From the NCBI GenBank assembly GCA_029983695.1, contig JASBZB010000021.1:1-64000 (forward strand): a stretch of DNA of 64,000 bases, written 5' to 3'. The position numbers and the translations under genes were made by a program. Source of the stretch: Lutispora sp003527145 (lineage in GTDB: Bacteria; Bacillota; Clostridia; Lutisporales; Lutisporaceae). Within the stretch, counting starts at the first letter, position 1, and the number at the start of each line of letters is the position of its first letter. The notes below the pieces were generated by a model that did no database searches, was not told the origin of the DNA, and was given only the letters and a program-made list of their open reading frames with translations. This document shows positions 63,520 through 64,000 of this stretch, piece by piece.

Positions 63520-63999
63520 TTATAAATCTATCTCCATCCTTCTGTTCCTTGTTGACATTCCCATTGCTTCATAAAATCCGATTGCATCTTTATTGAATTC
63601 CCATACAACTAACTGCAATGATGATACCCCTTCTGTTTTTACATAGCCTATAATATGCTGAAATAGCAGCCTTCCGATGCCTTTTTTCTTACAATCAGAT
63701 TTAACACAGAAGTCATCTATAAAAGCAATTTTTCTTGGAATAAGCACCGGTATACTTGGAGTGCTCATGATCTTTACAATACTATACGCTGCCAGCTCCT
63801 TATTGTCTGTATTTTCAACCACAAGCACTTTAATGCTCTCACTGTTTAACAAATCATTAAAATATTCTTTTAGAAAAGGAGCATCAGTATCCACATAAAC
63901 ATCCGGCCTGTTTTTTACATGTAAATTATGTACTTCTGAATTAAGCTTGCTGATTGCAATGTAATCAGCAGCTGCCGCGTCTCTCACTATGAATTTCAT
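63520..63999 (-). CDS. GNAT family acetyltransferase (window edge)
   Basis: 159 aa. Motif A is CVKSDCKKKGIGRLLFQHII, and the C-terminal VVWEFNKDAIGFYEAMGMST gives the beta-bulge half. The opening MKFIVRDAAAADYIAISKLN with NLHVKNRPDVY is typical of a GNAT subgroup, so the ATG at 63999 is probably the true start although upstream sequence lies outside the window. Substrate unknown. Confidence 0.8.
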   Translation of the reverse strand: MKFIVRDAAAADYIAISKLNSEVHNLHVKNRPDVYVDTDAPFLKEYFNDLLNSESIKVLVVENTDNKELAAYSIVKIMSTPSIPVLIPRKIAFIDDFCVKSDCKKKGIGRLLFQHIIGYVKTEGVSSLQLVVWEFNKDAIGFYEAMGMSTRNRRMEIDL

Positions 64000-64000
64000 A

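Overview
The window looks like a chromosomal segment of an anaerobic, low-GC clostridial Firmicute. Supporting signs are A/T-rich intergenic DNA, strong purine-rich ribosome sites, a pyruvate formate-lyase pair, an AgrB/AgrD peptide-signalling locus next to a BhlA/UviB-type holin-like peptide, an S-layer-homology surface protein, a T-box leader, FeoAB and many lipoproteins. No tRNA, rRNA, CRISPR array or prophage is visible. The species cannot be named from the sequence alone.

Layout. 1-4.2 kb: a membrane 4Fe-4S/FMN-binding electron-transfer protein, a MarR regulator followed by a wrecked RND-efflux locus, a PatB/MalY-type aminotransferase and a wrecked DbpA-type RNA helicase. 4.2-22.8 kb: a visibly more GC-rich block holding a MalT-like LuxR regulator, a small DUF2442 protein, two giant secreted proteins (about 2,660 and 2,236 aa, the second with three SLH domains) and a secreted subtilisin, all on the minus strand. 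22.8-23.7 kb: a REP-associated Y1 transposase with palindromic ends. 23.7-27.6 kb: a DMT transporter, a DUF1801 protein, an ECF sigma/anti-sigma pair, and a T-box leader whose alanyl-tRNA synthetase gene has been almost wholly deleted. 28-32.2 kb: tandem DUF3841 genes, an RtcB ligase, an AlkZ-like protein and a GlpM-like membrane protein. 32.3-35.5 kb: pflBA with a consensus promoter. 35.5-42.7 kb: a MacAB-like ABC/membrane-fusion exporter and feoAB. 42.8-48 kb: a GNAT gene behind a short-ORF attenuator, a second subtilisin-like lipoprotein, MATE and LysE exporters, and another GNAT. 48-51.7 kb: agrD, agrB, a bhlA-like gene and a LytTR response regulator/GHKL kinase pair. 51.7-64 kb: VanW, ASCH, TraX, LUD and HD proteins, DUF4037 plus a TIM-barrel protein, an S41 protease lipoprotein and two GNATs.

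How parts work together. The agr-like locus is a likely quorum-sensing circuit. AgrB would process the newly located 42-aa AgrD, the kinase/LytTR pair would sense the peptide, and a duplicated operator lies at an identical 54-nt distance from the -10 boxes of agrB and of the bhlA-like gene. This suggests that signal production and a holin-like peptide are co-induced. The surface-protein block reads as one secretion/adhesion module behind a MalT-like regulator.

A recurring theme is decay by internal deletion. The RND-efflux locus, the dbpA gene, the alaS gene behind the T-box and a small structured repeat all look like genes shortened by internal deletions while much of the remaining reading frame survives.
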